Assembly (NCBI RefSeq): GCF_006402735.1
Contig: NZ_CP017174.1
Location: forward strand, 437,001-501,000
DNA: 64,000 bases
Reading direction: 5' to 3'
Source: Myxococcus xanthus
GTDB taxonomy: Bacteria > Myxococcota > Myxococcia > Myxococcales > Myxococcaceae
The notes under the pieces are model-generated. The model had not been told where the DNA came from. It saw only the letters and a program-made list of their open reading frames with translations, and did not search any database. A program made the position numbers and the translations under genes. Positions 16,496 to 27,205 of the stretch are shown here, piece by piece. Positions within the stretch are counted from its first letter, which is position 1, and the number at the start of each line of letters is the position of its first letter.

Positions 16496-18479
16496 GCCCG
16501 CGCCCCTCGAGGGGCCCGTTCGCTTCGGTCCCTATACCCTCGTGCGCCGCATTGGCGCCGGGGGGATGGGAGAGGTGTTCCTCGCGCGTGAGGAGGCGCC
16601 TCGTCGTGCCTGTGTGGTGAAGAAGGTCCTCCCGCAGCTCATGGCGAGCCCTCAGTTCGCCGGACGCTTCCGGGATGAAGCCCGCGTCGTGGTGCGGCTG
16701 CACCACCCGAACATCGCGCGCGTGTACGCCATGGGCGAGGTGGAAGGGCAGCTCTACCTGTCCATGGAGTACGTGCAGGGCAAGACGCTCAGCCGGCTGA
16801 CGTACCGGTTGCGGCAGCTCGGGCGGACGCTGCCGCTGGGCATCATGCTCCACCTGGGGCAGCGGCTCTGTGAGGGCCTGGCCTACGCGCACGACGCGAC
16901 GGATGAGTTCGGCAATCCGCTGCACCTGGTCCACCGGGATTTGTCTCCCGCGAACGTGTGCATCAGCTACGCGGGCGAGGTGAAGATCATCGACTTCGGC
17001 GCGGCGCAGTCCACGCTGAAGGAGCAGCAGACGGCGCCCCGGGTGGTGATTGGCAACCTGACGTACATGGCACCGGAGCAGGCGCGGAAGCGCTTCGTGG
17101 ACCGGCGCGCGGACGTGTACGCGGTGGGCGCGCTGCTGTGGGAGCTGTTCGCGTGGAAGCCCCTGGCGCAGCGGGGCGACCCGGTGGAGCGGTGGCGGCG
17201 CGCGGCATACCCCCAGTGGGAGCCAGCGGGGAGCGTCCGGCAGGGCGTGCCTACCAGCGTGGATGCGTTCCTGATGCGCGCGCTGGCCTCCGAGCCCGAC
17301 AATCGCTTCCCGGACGCGGCCGCCATGGGCGCGGAGCTGGCGCGGATGAAGGCGAAGCTGGCGCCCAACGTGGGGGATGCGGACGTCGCGCGCCTCATCG
17401 CGGCCGCGTTCCCCCGCGAGAAGAAGGCGGAGGAGCTCGTGCTCCGCGAACTGCTGCGGGAGCCGCGTTCCCGCGCACTCACCGAGCCAGCGTTGGCCAT
17501 CGTGCTCGCTCCGCCCACCGCGCTCGCGTTCGAGCACGAAGGCATCGACGCGCCCGAGGACTACGTCCCGGCCGAGCGCGGCGACGCGGAGACTTCGAAG
17601 GCGCCGCCGTCCGCCCAGTCTGATGCGAATGTCCCAGCCGCGCCGGATGCCTCCACGCGAGGCATGCCAGCGAAGGCCGCGCCCGCCGCGCGTGATGACG
17701 CGGATGAACTTGAAGTCACGGTGCGCGGGATTCCTGGAAGGGCGCCGGAGTTGCCCCGCGCTGTGAATGCGCCTCGCGTCACCGCGCTGTACGGGACGGA
17801 GGACGAGGCGACGGTGGTGGAGGGCGGAGCCTCGCGAGCGCGACGGGGCCTTCCCGTCGGCGAACGGGCACACCTCGATGAGGACGGGGATGCCACCGTC
17901 GTCCATCCATCGCGAGGCCCGGCCGCGAGCGCGCCATTCGATGCGGACGAGGAGACCACGGTCGTTCAGCCCGAGCGTGCCCGGATGGCGGCGGACGCTG
18001 GCGTGGCTGCGAAGTCCTCGGTGGACCCTGGGGCCGCGAACTCCGGAGCCCGCCTGGGCGGAGACGCGGCGGCTACCGAAGCCGTCGATGCGGCGAAGCT
18101 GATGGTCGCGCTCGAACGGGCAGAGGCCAGCCGAGGCCAGGGCGCCCGTGCCACCGCGCCCGAGGATGTCACCGTGACGGAGGTGAATCCCGCCAGGGCG
18201 CTCCAGTCCTTGCCGCCCCAGGCCGCGCAGCTGCGCCGAGCCACCCGCGAAACACAGGTGGGCTTCGGCGTGGACATCTCCCAAGCGGTGGATGCCGCGG
18301 CGGTGGAGGCCCGTCGTCTGGAGCTGGTGCGCGCCATCACGGGGGATGAAGCGCTGCCCGTGCCAGAGGTCGAGGAGGACTCCGGCACATGGCTTCGCGG
18401 CGGGCGCCCCTGGCTCGTCGCGGGGCTCTGCGCGGGCGCGTGTGCCCTGGGGCTCGCGCTGGCGTGGGCGCTGGCCTGA
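16479..18479 (+). CDS. Membrane-anchored Ser/Thr protein kinase
   Basis: TTG at 16479 overlaps the hemL stop and is preceded by GAGAAAGG; another TTG at 16422 would add 19 basic residues. The kinase domain (about 10-290) is intact: Gly loop GAGGMGEVF, VVKK lysine, HLVHRDLSPANV with catalytic Asp, IIDFGAAQ, and YMAPEQ. A long low-complexity linker (about 300-640) follows, then a C-terminal membrane helix (LVAGLCAGACALGLALAWAL), so the catalytic part is cytosolic. The linker contains at least three acidic blocks with a TVV core (EDEATVV, DGDATVV, DEETTVV). These look like repeated phospho-acceptor sites, possibly read by FHA domains. Typical of the large kinase repertoire of myxobacteria. Confidence 0.9.
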   Translation: MARPVEPAPLEGPVRFGPYTLVRRIGAGGMGEVFLAREEAPRRACVVKKVLPQLMASPQFAGRFRDEARVVVRLHHPNIARVYAMGEVEGQLYLSMEYVQGKTLSRLTYRLRQLGRTLPLGIMLHLGQRLCEGLAYAHDATDEFGNPLHLVHRDLSPANVCISYAGEVKIIDFGAAQSTLKEQQTAPRVVIGNLTYMAPEQARKRFVDRRADVYAVGALLWELFAWKPLAQRGDPVERWRRAAYPQWEPAGSVRQGVPTSVDAFLMRALASEPDNRFPDAAAMGAELARMKAKLAPNVGDADVARLIAAAFPREKKAEELVLRELLREPRSRALTEPALAIVLAPPTALAFEHEGIDAPEDYVPAERGDAETSKAPPSAQSDANVPAAPDASTRGMPAKAAPAARDDADELEVTVRGIPGRAPELPRAVNAPRVTALYGTEDEATVVEGGASRARRGLPVGERAHLDEDGDATVVHPSRGPAASAPFDADEETTVVQPERARMAADAGVAAKSSVDPGAANSGARLGGDAAATEAVDAAKLMVALERAEASRGQGARATAPEDVTVTEVNPARALQSLPPQAAQLRRATRETQVGFGVDISQAVDAAAVEARRLELVRAITGDEALPVPEVEEDSGTWLRGGRPWLVAGLCAGACALGLALAWALA

Positions 18480-18494
18480 ATCCATCCGCGGGCG

Positions 18495-19038
18495 TCAGCT
18501 TCCCCAGGGCAGCCGGTAGCTGAAGCCCAGGCTGATGGTGGCGGTATCAATCCAGTTGCTGGTGAAGCCGTCGCCAAACTCGTCCTCGTTGTCGTCCGAC
18601 GTGCCGCGCGCGCCGCCGCCCAGGTAGCGCAGGTTGAGGAACGCATCCACGTTGTCGGTGATGCGCACGCCGCCGCGCAGGGACGCGTCCAGCAGCGCGC
18701 CCGTGGTGTTGGAGTCACTGTCGCCGTTGATGATGGCCGTGGGCGCGTAGCTGCCGTCCGCCTCGAAGCCCAGCCACCAGCCACCGCCCAGTCCCCACCG
18801 TCCGCGCACCTTCAGCAGCGGCACTGGCCCCACGTCCCGCGCGGTCCGCCGCAGCGTTCCGTCCGCGGAGGTGAAGACATAGCTGGCGGATGCTGTGAGC
18901 CAGCACGTCCAGGAAGCCCATCTCTCCCACGAACTTCAGCTGCACCCGAGGCTCGTCCGGAGATGTGGGCGCCTGGGCCTGGACGGTGAAGGCGCGCAGA
19001 CAGAGAAGGACTCCCAGGACGGCGGCATGGCGGTGCAT
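18495..19038 (-). pseudogene. Outer-membrane beta-barrel protein, frameshifted
   Basis: Two frames together make one protein. From 19038 (good ribosome-binding site GAGGAG) a signal peptide MHRHAAVLGVLLCLRAFTVQ and LKFVGEMGFLDVLAHS are read. The rest is in another frame: SASYVFTSADGTLRRTARDV, FEADGSYAPTAIINGD, RITDNVDAFLNLRYLGGG and a terminal strand ending SYRLPWGS. The final aromatic strand and alternating strand pattern indicate an outer-membrane barrel. The break lies near 18885-18905, where a segment also seems to be missing. Either a true pseudogene or a sequence error. Confidence 0.65.
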
Positions 19039-19090
19039 TTCTGCTCCTCGCGAAGGGATTTGCGCCCCGGACGCGTGAGCTTCAAGTGCG

Positions 19091-21790
<2,700 letters not shown>

Positions 21791-21886
21791 AACCCGGTGC
21801 CAGCCCTGCGGCTTGTACTTAGAACGGGCCCGGCCGCGCAGGGCGGCCGAGCCCGTGTCCTCATGGTTGCTGTCGCCCGAGCCGAA

Positions 21887-22405
21887 TCAGGCGGGAGTGG
21901 CCCCGGGGGACTCCGCGCCGCGGTGGTGGACCTTGGTGTACAGGCCGATGAGCTCCGCCTGTCCCACGATGTGGCCTTCCATGGCCTCCCGGAGCTGTGT
22001 GCGCGAGGCGCGGCCCAGGTCCGGTAGCACCGTGTCCAGGGCGAACAGGCGGAAGTAGTACCGGTGCATGCCCACGGGCGGCATGGGGCCCCCGTAGTTC
22101 TGGCGGCGGAAGTCGTTCTGACCCTGGCGGGCGCCCTCGGGGAGGACGTCCGGCGTGGCGCCTTCCGGCAGGCCCTGGGCCGAAGGTGGGATGTTGTAGA
22201 CAACCCAGTGGGAGAAGGTCATTTGGGGATTGCGCGGGTCTGGCGCGTCCGGATCCTCCACGATGAGGGCCAGGCTCTTCGTCCCGGCGGGCATGCCCGT
22301 CCATTGAAGCGGCGGTGAGATGTCCTCGCCCTCGCCGGTGTAGGCAATGGGGATGAGGTCGCCGTCCTTGAAGCGGGGGGACGTGAGCACGAGCGGCTTC
22401 GGCAT
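21887..22405 (-). CDS. PEBP-family protein (YbhB/YbcL type)
   Basis: 172 residues from MPKPLVLTSPRFKDGD. The ligand-site motifs of phosphatidylethanolamine-binding proteins are present: SPPLQWTGMPAGTKSLAL and EDPDAPDPR, then FSHWVVYNIPPSAQGLPEG and YGGPMPPVGMHRYYFRLFAL. Bacterial members are cytosolic or periplasmic proteins without an established substrate; this one has no signal peptide. The start at 22405 is followed by the family's usual first strand; the longer frame upstream is proline-rich noise. Divergent from the ATP synthase operon. Confidence 0.9.
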   Translation of the reverse strand: MPKPLVLTSPRFKDGDLIPIAYTGEGEDISPPLQWTGMPAGTKSLALIVEDPDAPDPRNPQMTFSHWVVYNIPPSAQGLPEGATPDVLPEGARQGQNDFRRQNYGGPMPPVGMHRYYFRLFALDTVLPDLGRASRTQLREAMEGHIVGQAELIGLYTKVHHRGAESPGATPA

Positions 22406-22818
22406 GGAGTCCTCCAGAGGTGTCACGGTGGGTTGACGCGTATCGGGTGCAAGCTGGCGACGCAGGCGCCCGGGCGCCGAGGAGCGGGCCGGCCGGCGCC
22501 CGGAGGCTGGCCACCCGGGCGTTGGGGCAGGCGCCCCCATCCCCATGCGCCTGCTCGGGCCGCCGGACCCCAGCGCCTCACCCAGAGGCGAACCCGGGCC
22601 CTGGCGAGCCCCCAGGAAGGGCCCTCGATTCCATGCGGGGCAGATCGGCGATAGCTGAGCTTGCCGAAGCGGCAATCGCCACTGGGGGCCGGGGGCCGCT
22701 GCCCATGGTACCGGTTGCGTGTGCCGCGTGTTCGGTGTTAAGCGGCGCCCCGCGTAGAGGGGTTGGATCGGCGGGGTTGGAAAAGCGAGGTTTTCCCAGG
22801 GTTTGGGGAGGCGTCCGA
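22406..22818. other. Divergent control region between PEBP gene and atp operon
   Basis: 413 bp without a credible gene. It contains a perfect 14-bp palindrome GGCGCCCGGGCGCC at 22465-22478 and GC-rich sequence related to it nearby. The atp promoter should lie between about 22700 and 22800, where the sequence becomes more AT-containing (GTGTTAAGC), but I cannot place -35/-10 boxes. Confidence 0.4.
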
Positions 22819-23085
22819 ATGGAAGTGAAAGAGCCCCGGAAACCGGGCGGTTCGGACGGCAGCGAGTTGGGGGAGACGGCCCGGCAGATGAGGGCGGCGC
22901 AACCCTACATCTCGGCGGTGTGGAAGCTGGTGGGCGGATCGGTGGTGGGCGTGCTGGGCGGCTACTGGCTGGATGGGTGGTTGGGGACGGGCCCCTGGTT
23001 GATGGTGGTGATGAGCCTGGTGGGTATCTGCGTGGGCTTCTATGGGTTCCTCCATGAGATGGCCCGGCTGGGGAAGCGGAAGTGA
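22819..23085 (+). CDS. atpZ: AtpZ-type ATP synthase accessory protein
   Basis: 88 residues with two transmembrane helices: VWKLVGGSVVGVLGGYWLDG and WLMVVMSLVGICVGFYGFLH. Size, helix hairpin and position at the head of the Fo genes match AtpZ (ATPase_gene1), which with AtpI helps c-ring assembly and is linked to Mg2+ or Ca2+ uptake in some bacteria. The stop overlaps the next start (GTGA), so translation is coupled. Confidence 0.8.
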   Translation: MEVKEPRKPGGSDGSELGETARQMRAAQPYISAVWKLVGGSVVGVLGGYWLDGWLGTGPWLMVVMSLVGICVGFYGFLHEMARLGKRK

Positions 23086-23492
23086 CGGCGCGTGGCGGCG
23101 GTAGCGGGACGGACTCCTTCAAGAGTCATGCGGCGCTGGCGGGTGGCGTGGCGGTAGTGGGCCTGGCGCTGGCGGCGTTGATGCCGCAGGTGGTGGAGGA
23201 CCGGGTTTCGGCGGTGTGGGGCGTGGGGCTGGCGGCGGTGACGGGCGCGGTGGCGCTGGTGCTGAAACGGCGGGCGGTGCGGCAGGACCTCAATGCCGCG
23301 CTGAAGGTGGTCGGAATCATCTTTGGCCTTCGGGCCGTGGGCGTGTTGGCGGGGCTGTTGGGCGTGGTGTCGCGGGGAATGGCGGCGGTGCCGTTCATCG
23401 CCGGCTTCTTCGGCGTCTACTTCGCGCTGCAGTGGATTGAAGTGAGCTACGTGATGGCCGCGTCGAAGGAATCGGCGGGCGGAGACGAGTGA
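23082..23492 (+). CDS. AtpI-like membrane protein
   Basis: 136 residues starting at GTG within the atpZ stop codon. Four hydrophobic helices are visible ([71 protein letters not shown]). This is the pattern of ATP-synt_I proteins, which assist c-ring assembly. The stop TGA shares its A with the atpB start (TGATG). Sequence identity in this family is low, so the call rests mainly on topology and position. Confidence 0.7.
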   Translation: MTARGGGSGTDSFKSHAALAGGVAVVGLALAALMPQVVEDRVSAVWGVGLAAVTGAVALVLKRRAVRQDLNAALKVVGIIFGLRAVGVLAGLLGVVSRGMAAVPFIAGFFGVYFALQWIEVSYVMAASKESAGGDE

Positions 23493-24502
23493 TGCGCAAG
23501 GCAATGGTGCTGTTCGCCAGTCTGTTTGCTGCCACGGCGTGGGCCGCGGGGTCCGAAGACGACGTGCCAGGGTACATCCTCCACCACGTCGTGGACTCGC
23601 CCTACATCGAGATCGAGGTCCCGCTCAGCACCCCCATCAAGGTGCTGGAATTCCCGAAGTGGCACGTCCCGCTGAAGGCCAACGGGTGCGCGCCCCGGAT
23701 GACGGAGCACGGCGAGGAGGTTCCGGGCTTCATGGAAGGCTGCCTGGACCTGTCCCTCACGAAGCACGCTGTCATGGTGTTTCTGGCCGCGCTGCTGGTG
23801 ATGGCCACCCTGTTCATCTGGAGCAACCGCGACAAGACGAAGCTGGTGCCGCGCGGCGCGGGCGCCAACCTCCTCGAGATGCTGGTGTTGTTCATTCGTG
23901 ACGAGGTGGCCATCAAGAACATCGGCAAGGAGGAGGGCCCCCGCTATGTGCCCTTCCTGCTCAGCGTGTTCTTCTTCATCCTGTTCATGAACCTGCTGGG
24001 CATGATTCCCTGGATGGCGGCCGCCACCGGCAACGTGTCCGTCACCTTGGCGCTGGCGGTGTGCACCTTCGTCATCACCCAGGCGGCCGGTATCCGCGCG
24101 GCGGGTCTGGGCGGCTACCTGAAGCACCTGACGGGTGGCGTGGCCCCCTGGCTGTGGCCCATCATGATTCCGGTGGAGGTGCTGGGTCTGGTCACCAAGC
24201 CCTTCGCCCTCACGATGCGTCTGTTCGCCAACATGCTGGCGGGCCACATCGTCCTCTTCTTCCTCCTGGGCCTCATCTTCATCCTCGGCCACCCCGCGGT
24301 GGCGACGGTGAGCGTGCCCTTCGCCTTCGCCTTCTACCTGCTCGAGCTGTTCGTGGGCTTCGTGCAGGCGTACGTCTTCACGATGCTGTCGGCGCTGTTC
24401 ATCGGCATGAGCGTGGCCATGGGTCACCACCATGACGACCACGGCCACGACCACCCGGAAGCGGGCCCCAGCCACGACCACGGCAAGGCGCACCACGTCT
24501 AG
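23492..24502 (+). CDS. atpB: ATP synthase subunit a
   Basis: 336 residues, longer than E. coli subunit a because of an N-terminal exported segment ([20 protein letters not shown], then about 70 residues with two cysteines) and a His/Asp-rich C-terminal tail. The core is standard: [20 protein letters not shown], and the helix with the essential proton-path arginine, [17 protein letters not shown], followed by [19 protein letters not shown]. It forms the two half-channels against the c-ring in the inner membrane. The start overlaps the preceding gene by one base. Confidence 0.95.
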   Translation: MRKAMVLFASLFAATAWAAGSEDDVPGYILHHVVDSPYIEIEVPLSTPIKVLEFPKWHVPLKANGCAPRMTEHGEEVPGFMEGCLDLSLTKHAVMVFLAALLVMATLFIWSNRDKTKLVPRGAGANLLEMLVLFIRDEVAIKNIGKEEGPRYVPFLLSVFFFILFMNLLGMIPWMAAATGNVSVTLALAVCTFVITQAAGIRAAGLGGYLKHLTGGVAPWLWPIMIPVEVLGLVTKPFALTMRLFANMLAGHIVLFFLLGLIFILGHPAVATVSVPFAFAFYLLELFVGFVQAYVFTMLSALFIGMSVAMGHHHDDHGHDHPEAGPSHDHGKAHHV

Positions 24503-24554
24503 GTCGTTCTGACGAGTTAGCGGGGCGCTGAAGTCCGGTGCCCCGGTCGAAGAC

Positions 24555-24577
24555 CCGGCGGTTCGAAAGGCCGCCGG
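24555..24577 (+). promoter_or_regulatory. Intercistronic hairpin between atpB and atpE
   Basis: CCGGCGG (24555-24561) pairs with CCGCCGG (24571-24577) around a 9-nt loop, 69 nt before the atpE start. There is no U-tract. It probably stabilises or processes the mRNA so that the c subunit, needed in many copies, is made in excess. Confidence 0.5.
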
Positions 24578-24646
24578 AGGTAGTCCTCAAGGGACATCAC
24601 GACCCCCCCACAAGCGGGTCCACGCTACGAAAGAACAAGTGTCACC

Positions 24647-24877
24647 ATGACCAACCTCGCTCTTGCCTTCCTCGCCGCCGGTCTGGGTGCCGGTCTCTCC
24701 ATCATCGGTGCCGCGCTCGGCATTGGTAAGCTGGCCGCCGCCGCCATGGACGCCACGGGCCGTCAGCCGGCCGCGGGCGGCGACATCCGCACCACGATGA
24801 TCATCGCGGCGGCCCTCATCGAAGGCGCCACGCTGTTCGCGCTGGTCGTTTGCGTTCTGCTCGCCACCAAGTCTTAA
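24647..24877 (+). CDS. atpE: ATP synthase subunit c
   Basis: 76 residues, two helices. Helix 1 LAFLAAGLGAGLSIIGAALG, polar loop GRQPAAGGDIRTT, helix 2 MIIAAALIEGATLFALVVCV. The ion-binding carboxylate is Glu59 in LIEGAT. The residues around it (Gly60, Ala61) and the lack of a helix-1 Gln fit an H+-coupled rather than an Na+-coupled ring. It forms the rotor ring in the inner membrane. Confidence 0.95.
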   Translation: MTNLALAFLAAGLGAGLSIIGAALGIGKLAAAAMDATGRQPAAGGDIRTTMIIAAALIEGATLFALVVCVLLATKS

Positions 24878-24910
24878 GGCGAGCGCAGGTCGAGTCATCG
24901 CTGGACGGTC

Positions 24911-24947
24911 GCCGGTGCCCGTAGGGAATTCCACCGCGGGCGCCGGC
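24911..24947 (+). promoter_or_regulatory. Intercistronic hairpin between atpE and atpF
   Basis: GCCGGTGCCCG (24911-24921) pairs with CGGGCGCCGGC (24937-24947), 11 pairs with one G-U, loop 15 nt, no U-tract. With the hairpin before atpE it brackets the c-subunit cistron, consistent with differential mRNA stability. Confidence 0.5.
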
Positions 24948-25008
24948 CGCTCCTGCCGCGGAAACCGAAGTCTTCGCAGCATCCCTCCCTCACGCTGGAC
25001 ATCCCGCC

Positions 25009-25563
25009 ATGTTCCTGCCCTCCGTCCTCGCCGCCAGTAACCTCGTGAAGGTCCAGCCGGGCCTCATCTTCTGGACCCTTGTCACCTTCATCCTCGTCGC
25101 CATCGTCCTGAAGATGAAGGCGTGGGGCCCCATCCTTTCGCTGGTCGAGGAGCGCGAGAAGCAGATCGCCAACTCCATCGAGAGCGCCAAGCGTGAGCGC
25201 GCCGAGGCGGAGAAGCTGCTGGCCGACCAGAAGACGGCCATCGCCGAGGCCCGTCGCGAGGCCGCGGAGATGATGCGCCGCAACACGCAGGAGATGGAGA
25301 AGTTCCGCGAGGAGCTCATGGCCAAGAGCCGCAAGGAGGCCGAGGAGCTCAAGCTGAGCGCGCGTCGCGAGATTGACGAGCAGAAGGCGAAGGCCATCGC
25401 CGAGGTCCGCTCCATGGCGGTCGACCTGGCCATGGAAGTCGCCGGCAAGCTCATCAGCGAGCGCATGGACGACAGCAAGCAGCGCGCGCTGGCCGAGCAG
25501 TTCGTCCAGGGCCTGCCGCTGAACGGCACCAGCGCTACCGGCGCCGTGCGCCGCACTGCCTAA
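25009..25563 (+). CDS. atpF: ATP synthase subunit b
   Basis: 184 residues. One N-terminal transmembrane helix (LIFWTLVTFILVAIVL) is followed by a long charged helix with the heptad-like, right-handed coiled-coil pattern of subunit b (ANSIESAKRERAEAEKLLAD ... KAIAEVRSMAVDLAMEVAGK). It is the peripheral stalk tethering F1 to Fo. It is the last ATP synthase gene here; atpH, atpA, atpG, atpD and atpC are not downstream, so the F1 genes must be elsewhere. Confidence 0.93.
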   Translation: MFLPSVLAASNLVKVQPGLIFWTLVTFILVAIVLKMKAWGPILSLVEEREKQIANSIESAKRERAEAEKLLADQKTAIAEARREAAEMMRRNTQEMEKFREELMAKSRKEAEELKLSARREIDEQKAKAIAEVRSMAVDLAMEVAGKLISERMDDSKQRALAEQFVQGLPLNGTSATGAVRRTA

Positions 25564-25564
25564 T

Positions 25565-25596
25565 CCCCTTTTGGGGAAGCGCGCCCCCCGGCGCGC
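25565..25596 (+). terminator. Two stacked hairpins between atpF and ychF
   Basis: CCCC-TTTT-GGGG (25565-25576) is followed directly by GCGCGCC-CCCC-GGCGCGC (25579-25596). No U-tract. They may attenuate or process atp readthrough into ychF, whose start is 19 nt further on. Confidence 0.45.
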
Positions 25597-25614
25597 GTGT
25601 TCCAGGGAATCACC

Positions 25615-26724
25615 ATGGGTCTATCCATCGGAATCGTCGGGCTGCCCAACGTCGGCAAGTCCACCCTGTTCAACGCGCTGTCGGCCGCGGGCGCGCAGGC
25701 GGCCAACTATCCCTTCTGCACCATCGAGCCCAATGTGGGCGTGGTGCCCGTGCCGGATGACCGCCTGGACCAGCTGTCCGCGCTCATCAAGCCGCTGAAG
25801 AAGGTGCCCACCTCACTGGAGTTCGTGGACATCGCCGGCCTGGTGCGCGGCGCGTCCAAGGGCGAAGGCCTGGGCAACCAGTTCCTGGGCAACATCCGCC
25901 AGGTCAACGCCGTGCTCCACGTGCTGCGCTGCTTCGAGGACGACAACGTCACCCACGTCGAGGGCGGGGTGAATCCGGTGCGGGACCGGGACGTGGTCGA
26001 CACGGAGCTGTGCCTCAAGGACCTGGAGACGGTGGAGAAGCGCCGCGAGCGCACCTTGAAGAACACGAAGGTGGGCGGCAAGGCCGGCGAGGAGGCCAAG
26101 GCCGAGGTGGCGTTGCTGGACCGCATCAAGGCGAGCCTGGACAACGGCATCACCGTGCGCGCCCAGAAGCTCACCGAGGAGGAGAGCGCTGTCATCCATG
26201 ACCTGTTCCTGCTCACCGACAAGCCCGTGCTGTACGTGGCGAACATCGGCGAGGCGGAGCTGGGCAAGGAGGACGCCAACCCCCACGTGAAGGCTGTTCG
26301 GGAGATGGCCGCGAAGGAGGGCTTCGAGGTCGTGGTGCTCGCCGCCGCGCTGGAGTCCGAAATCCAGCAACTTCCGGAGTCGGAGCGTCCGGGCTTCCTG
26401 GAGAGCGCGGGCCTGTCCGAGCCGGGCCTGCACAAGGTGGTGCGCGCCGGCTACAAGCTGCTGGGCCTGTGGACGTACTTCACCGTGGGCGAGCAGGAGT
26501 GCCGCGCGTGGACCATCCACCAGGGCTACAAGGCCCCGCAGGCCGCCGGCGTCATCCACTCCGACTTCGAGCGCGGCTTCATCAAGGCCGAGGTGATGCG
26601 CTGGGAGGACCTGGTGAAGCTGGGCAGCGAGTCCGCAGTGAAGGAGAAGGGCATGCTGCGCGTGGAAGGCAAGGAGTACGTCGTCCAGGACGGCGACTGC
26701 ATGCACTTCCGCTTCAACGTGTAG
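25615..26724 (+). CDS. ychF: Ribosome-binding P-loop ATPase/GTPase YchF
   Basis: 369 residues, a typical YchF length. G1 GLPNVGKSTLFNAL at residues 8-21, PFCTIEPNVGVVPVPD as switch I, G3 VDIAGLVRGASKGEGLGNQF, a central coiled coil, and a C-terminal TGS domain with WTIHQGYKAPQAAGVIHSDF and GFIKAEVMRWEDLV. YchF (OLA1) prefers ATP over GTP, binds ribosomes and is linked to stress and translation-quality control. The start at 25615 gives the canonical MGLSIGIVGLPN. Confidence 0.95.
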   Translation: MGLSIGIVGLPNVGKSTLFNALSAAGAQAANYPFCTIEPNVGVVPVPDDRLDQLSALIKPLKKVPTSLEFVDIAGLVRGASKGEGLGNQFLGNIRQVNAVLHVLRCFEDDNVTHVEGGVNPVRDRDVVDTELCLKDLETVEKRRERTLKNTKVGGKAGEEAKAEVALLDRIKASLDNGITVRAQKLTEEESAVIHDLFLLTDKPVLYVANIGEAELGKEDANPHVKAVREMAAKEGFEVVVLAAALESEIQQLPESERPGFLESAGLSEPGLHKVVRAGYKLLGLWTYFTVGEQECRAWTIHQGYKAPQAAGVIHSDFERGFIKAEVMRWEDLVKLGSESAVKEKGMLRVEGKEYVVQDGDCMHFRFNV

Positions 26725-26745
26725 CGGTCAGCACACGGCAGTCAT

Positions 26746-26793
26746 CGCGGGCGCTGTGCTTCCGGACGGTTCAGTCTGGAGGCGGCGCCCGCG
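26746..26793. terminator. Long bidirectional terminator hairpin after ychF
   Basis: CGCGGGCGC (26746-26754) pairs with GCGCCCGCG (26785-26793). Inside it CTTCCGGAC pairs with GTCTGGAGG (two G-U). It lies between convergent ychF and the membrane-protein gene at 26816. Confidence 0.65.
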
Positions 26794-26815
26794 AGCCGTT
26801 TCAGGGCCTGGCGGC

Positions 26816-27133
26816 TCAGAAGCCGCGCGGGCCTTGCAGCACGGTGTAGACCCAGATGCCCACGGCGATGAGCGCCAGCACGGTGGTGAGGGTCGCCGTG
26901 CGCCGCATGCGTGGGCGTTCCTCCACCGGGTGGCGCGAGGCGAAGAGCCACATGCCGCCGACCCGCAGGACGAGGAACATGAGGAGCAGGAGCGGGCCGA
27001 CCACCTGCCAGCCCGAGGGACGCATCAGCACCACGCCCCAGGAGGCGAGGAAGGCGACGTTGCCGAGCAGTGAGGCGATGGCGAAACGGGGATATACGCG
27101 TCGAGTGTCCACGGCGCGGGAGTTTCCCCTCAC
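26816..27133 (-). CDS. Small integral membrane protein, unknown
   Basis: 105 residues starting at GTG. Three hydrophobic helices: FAIASLLGNVAFLASWGVVL, VVGPLLLLMFLVLRVGGMWL, and TVLALIAVGIWVYTVLQG, with a short basic loop RHPVEERPRMRRT. No motif recognised. It is downstream of the HTH-citrate synthase gene on the same strand (72-nt gap), so possibly co-transcribed. Confidence 0.65.
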   Translation of the reverse strand: MRGNSRAVDTRRVYPRFAIASLLGNVAFLASWGVVLMRPSGWQVVGPLLLLMFLVLRVGGMWLFASRHPVEERPRMRRTATLTTVLALIAVGIWVYTVLQGPRGF

Positions 27134-27205
27134 GCGTGCGTGCCTCCAACGACGGACTTCGTTGGGTGCGCGGCAGGAGACAGTGGCCGTTGGCTCAGTC
27201 CCGCG

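Noticed and set aside
16281-18485. 734-codon minus-strand frame opposite the Ser/Thr kinase
   Set aside because: Arg/Gln/His-rich with no folds; the kinase on the plus strand has all catalytic motifs.
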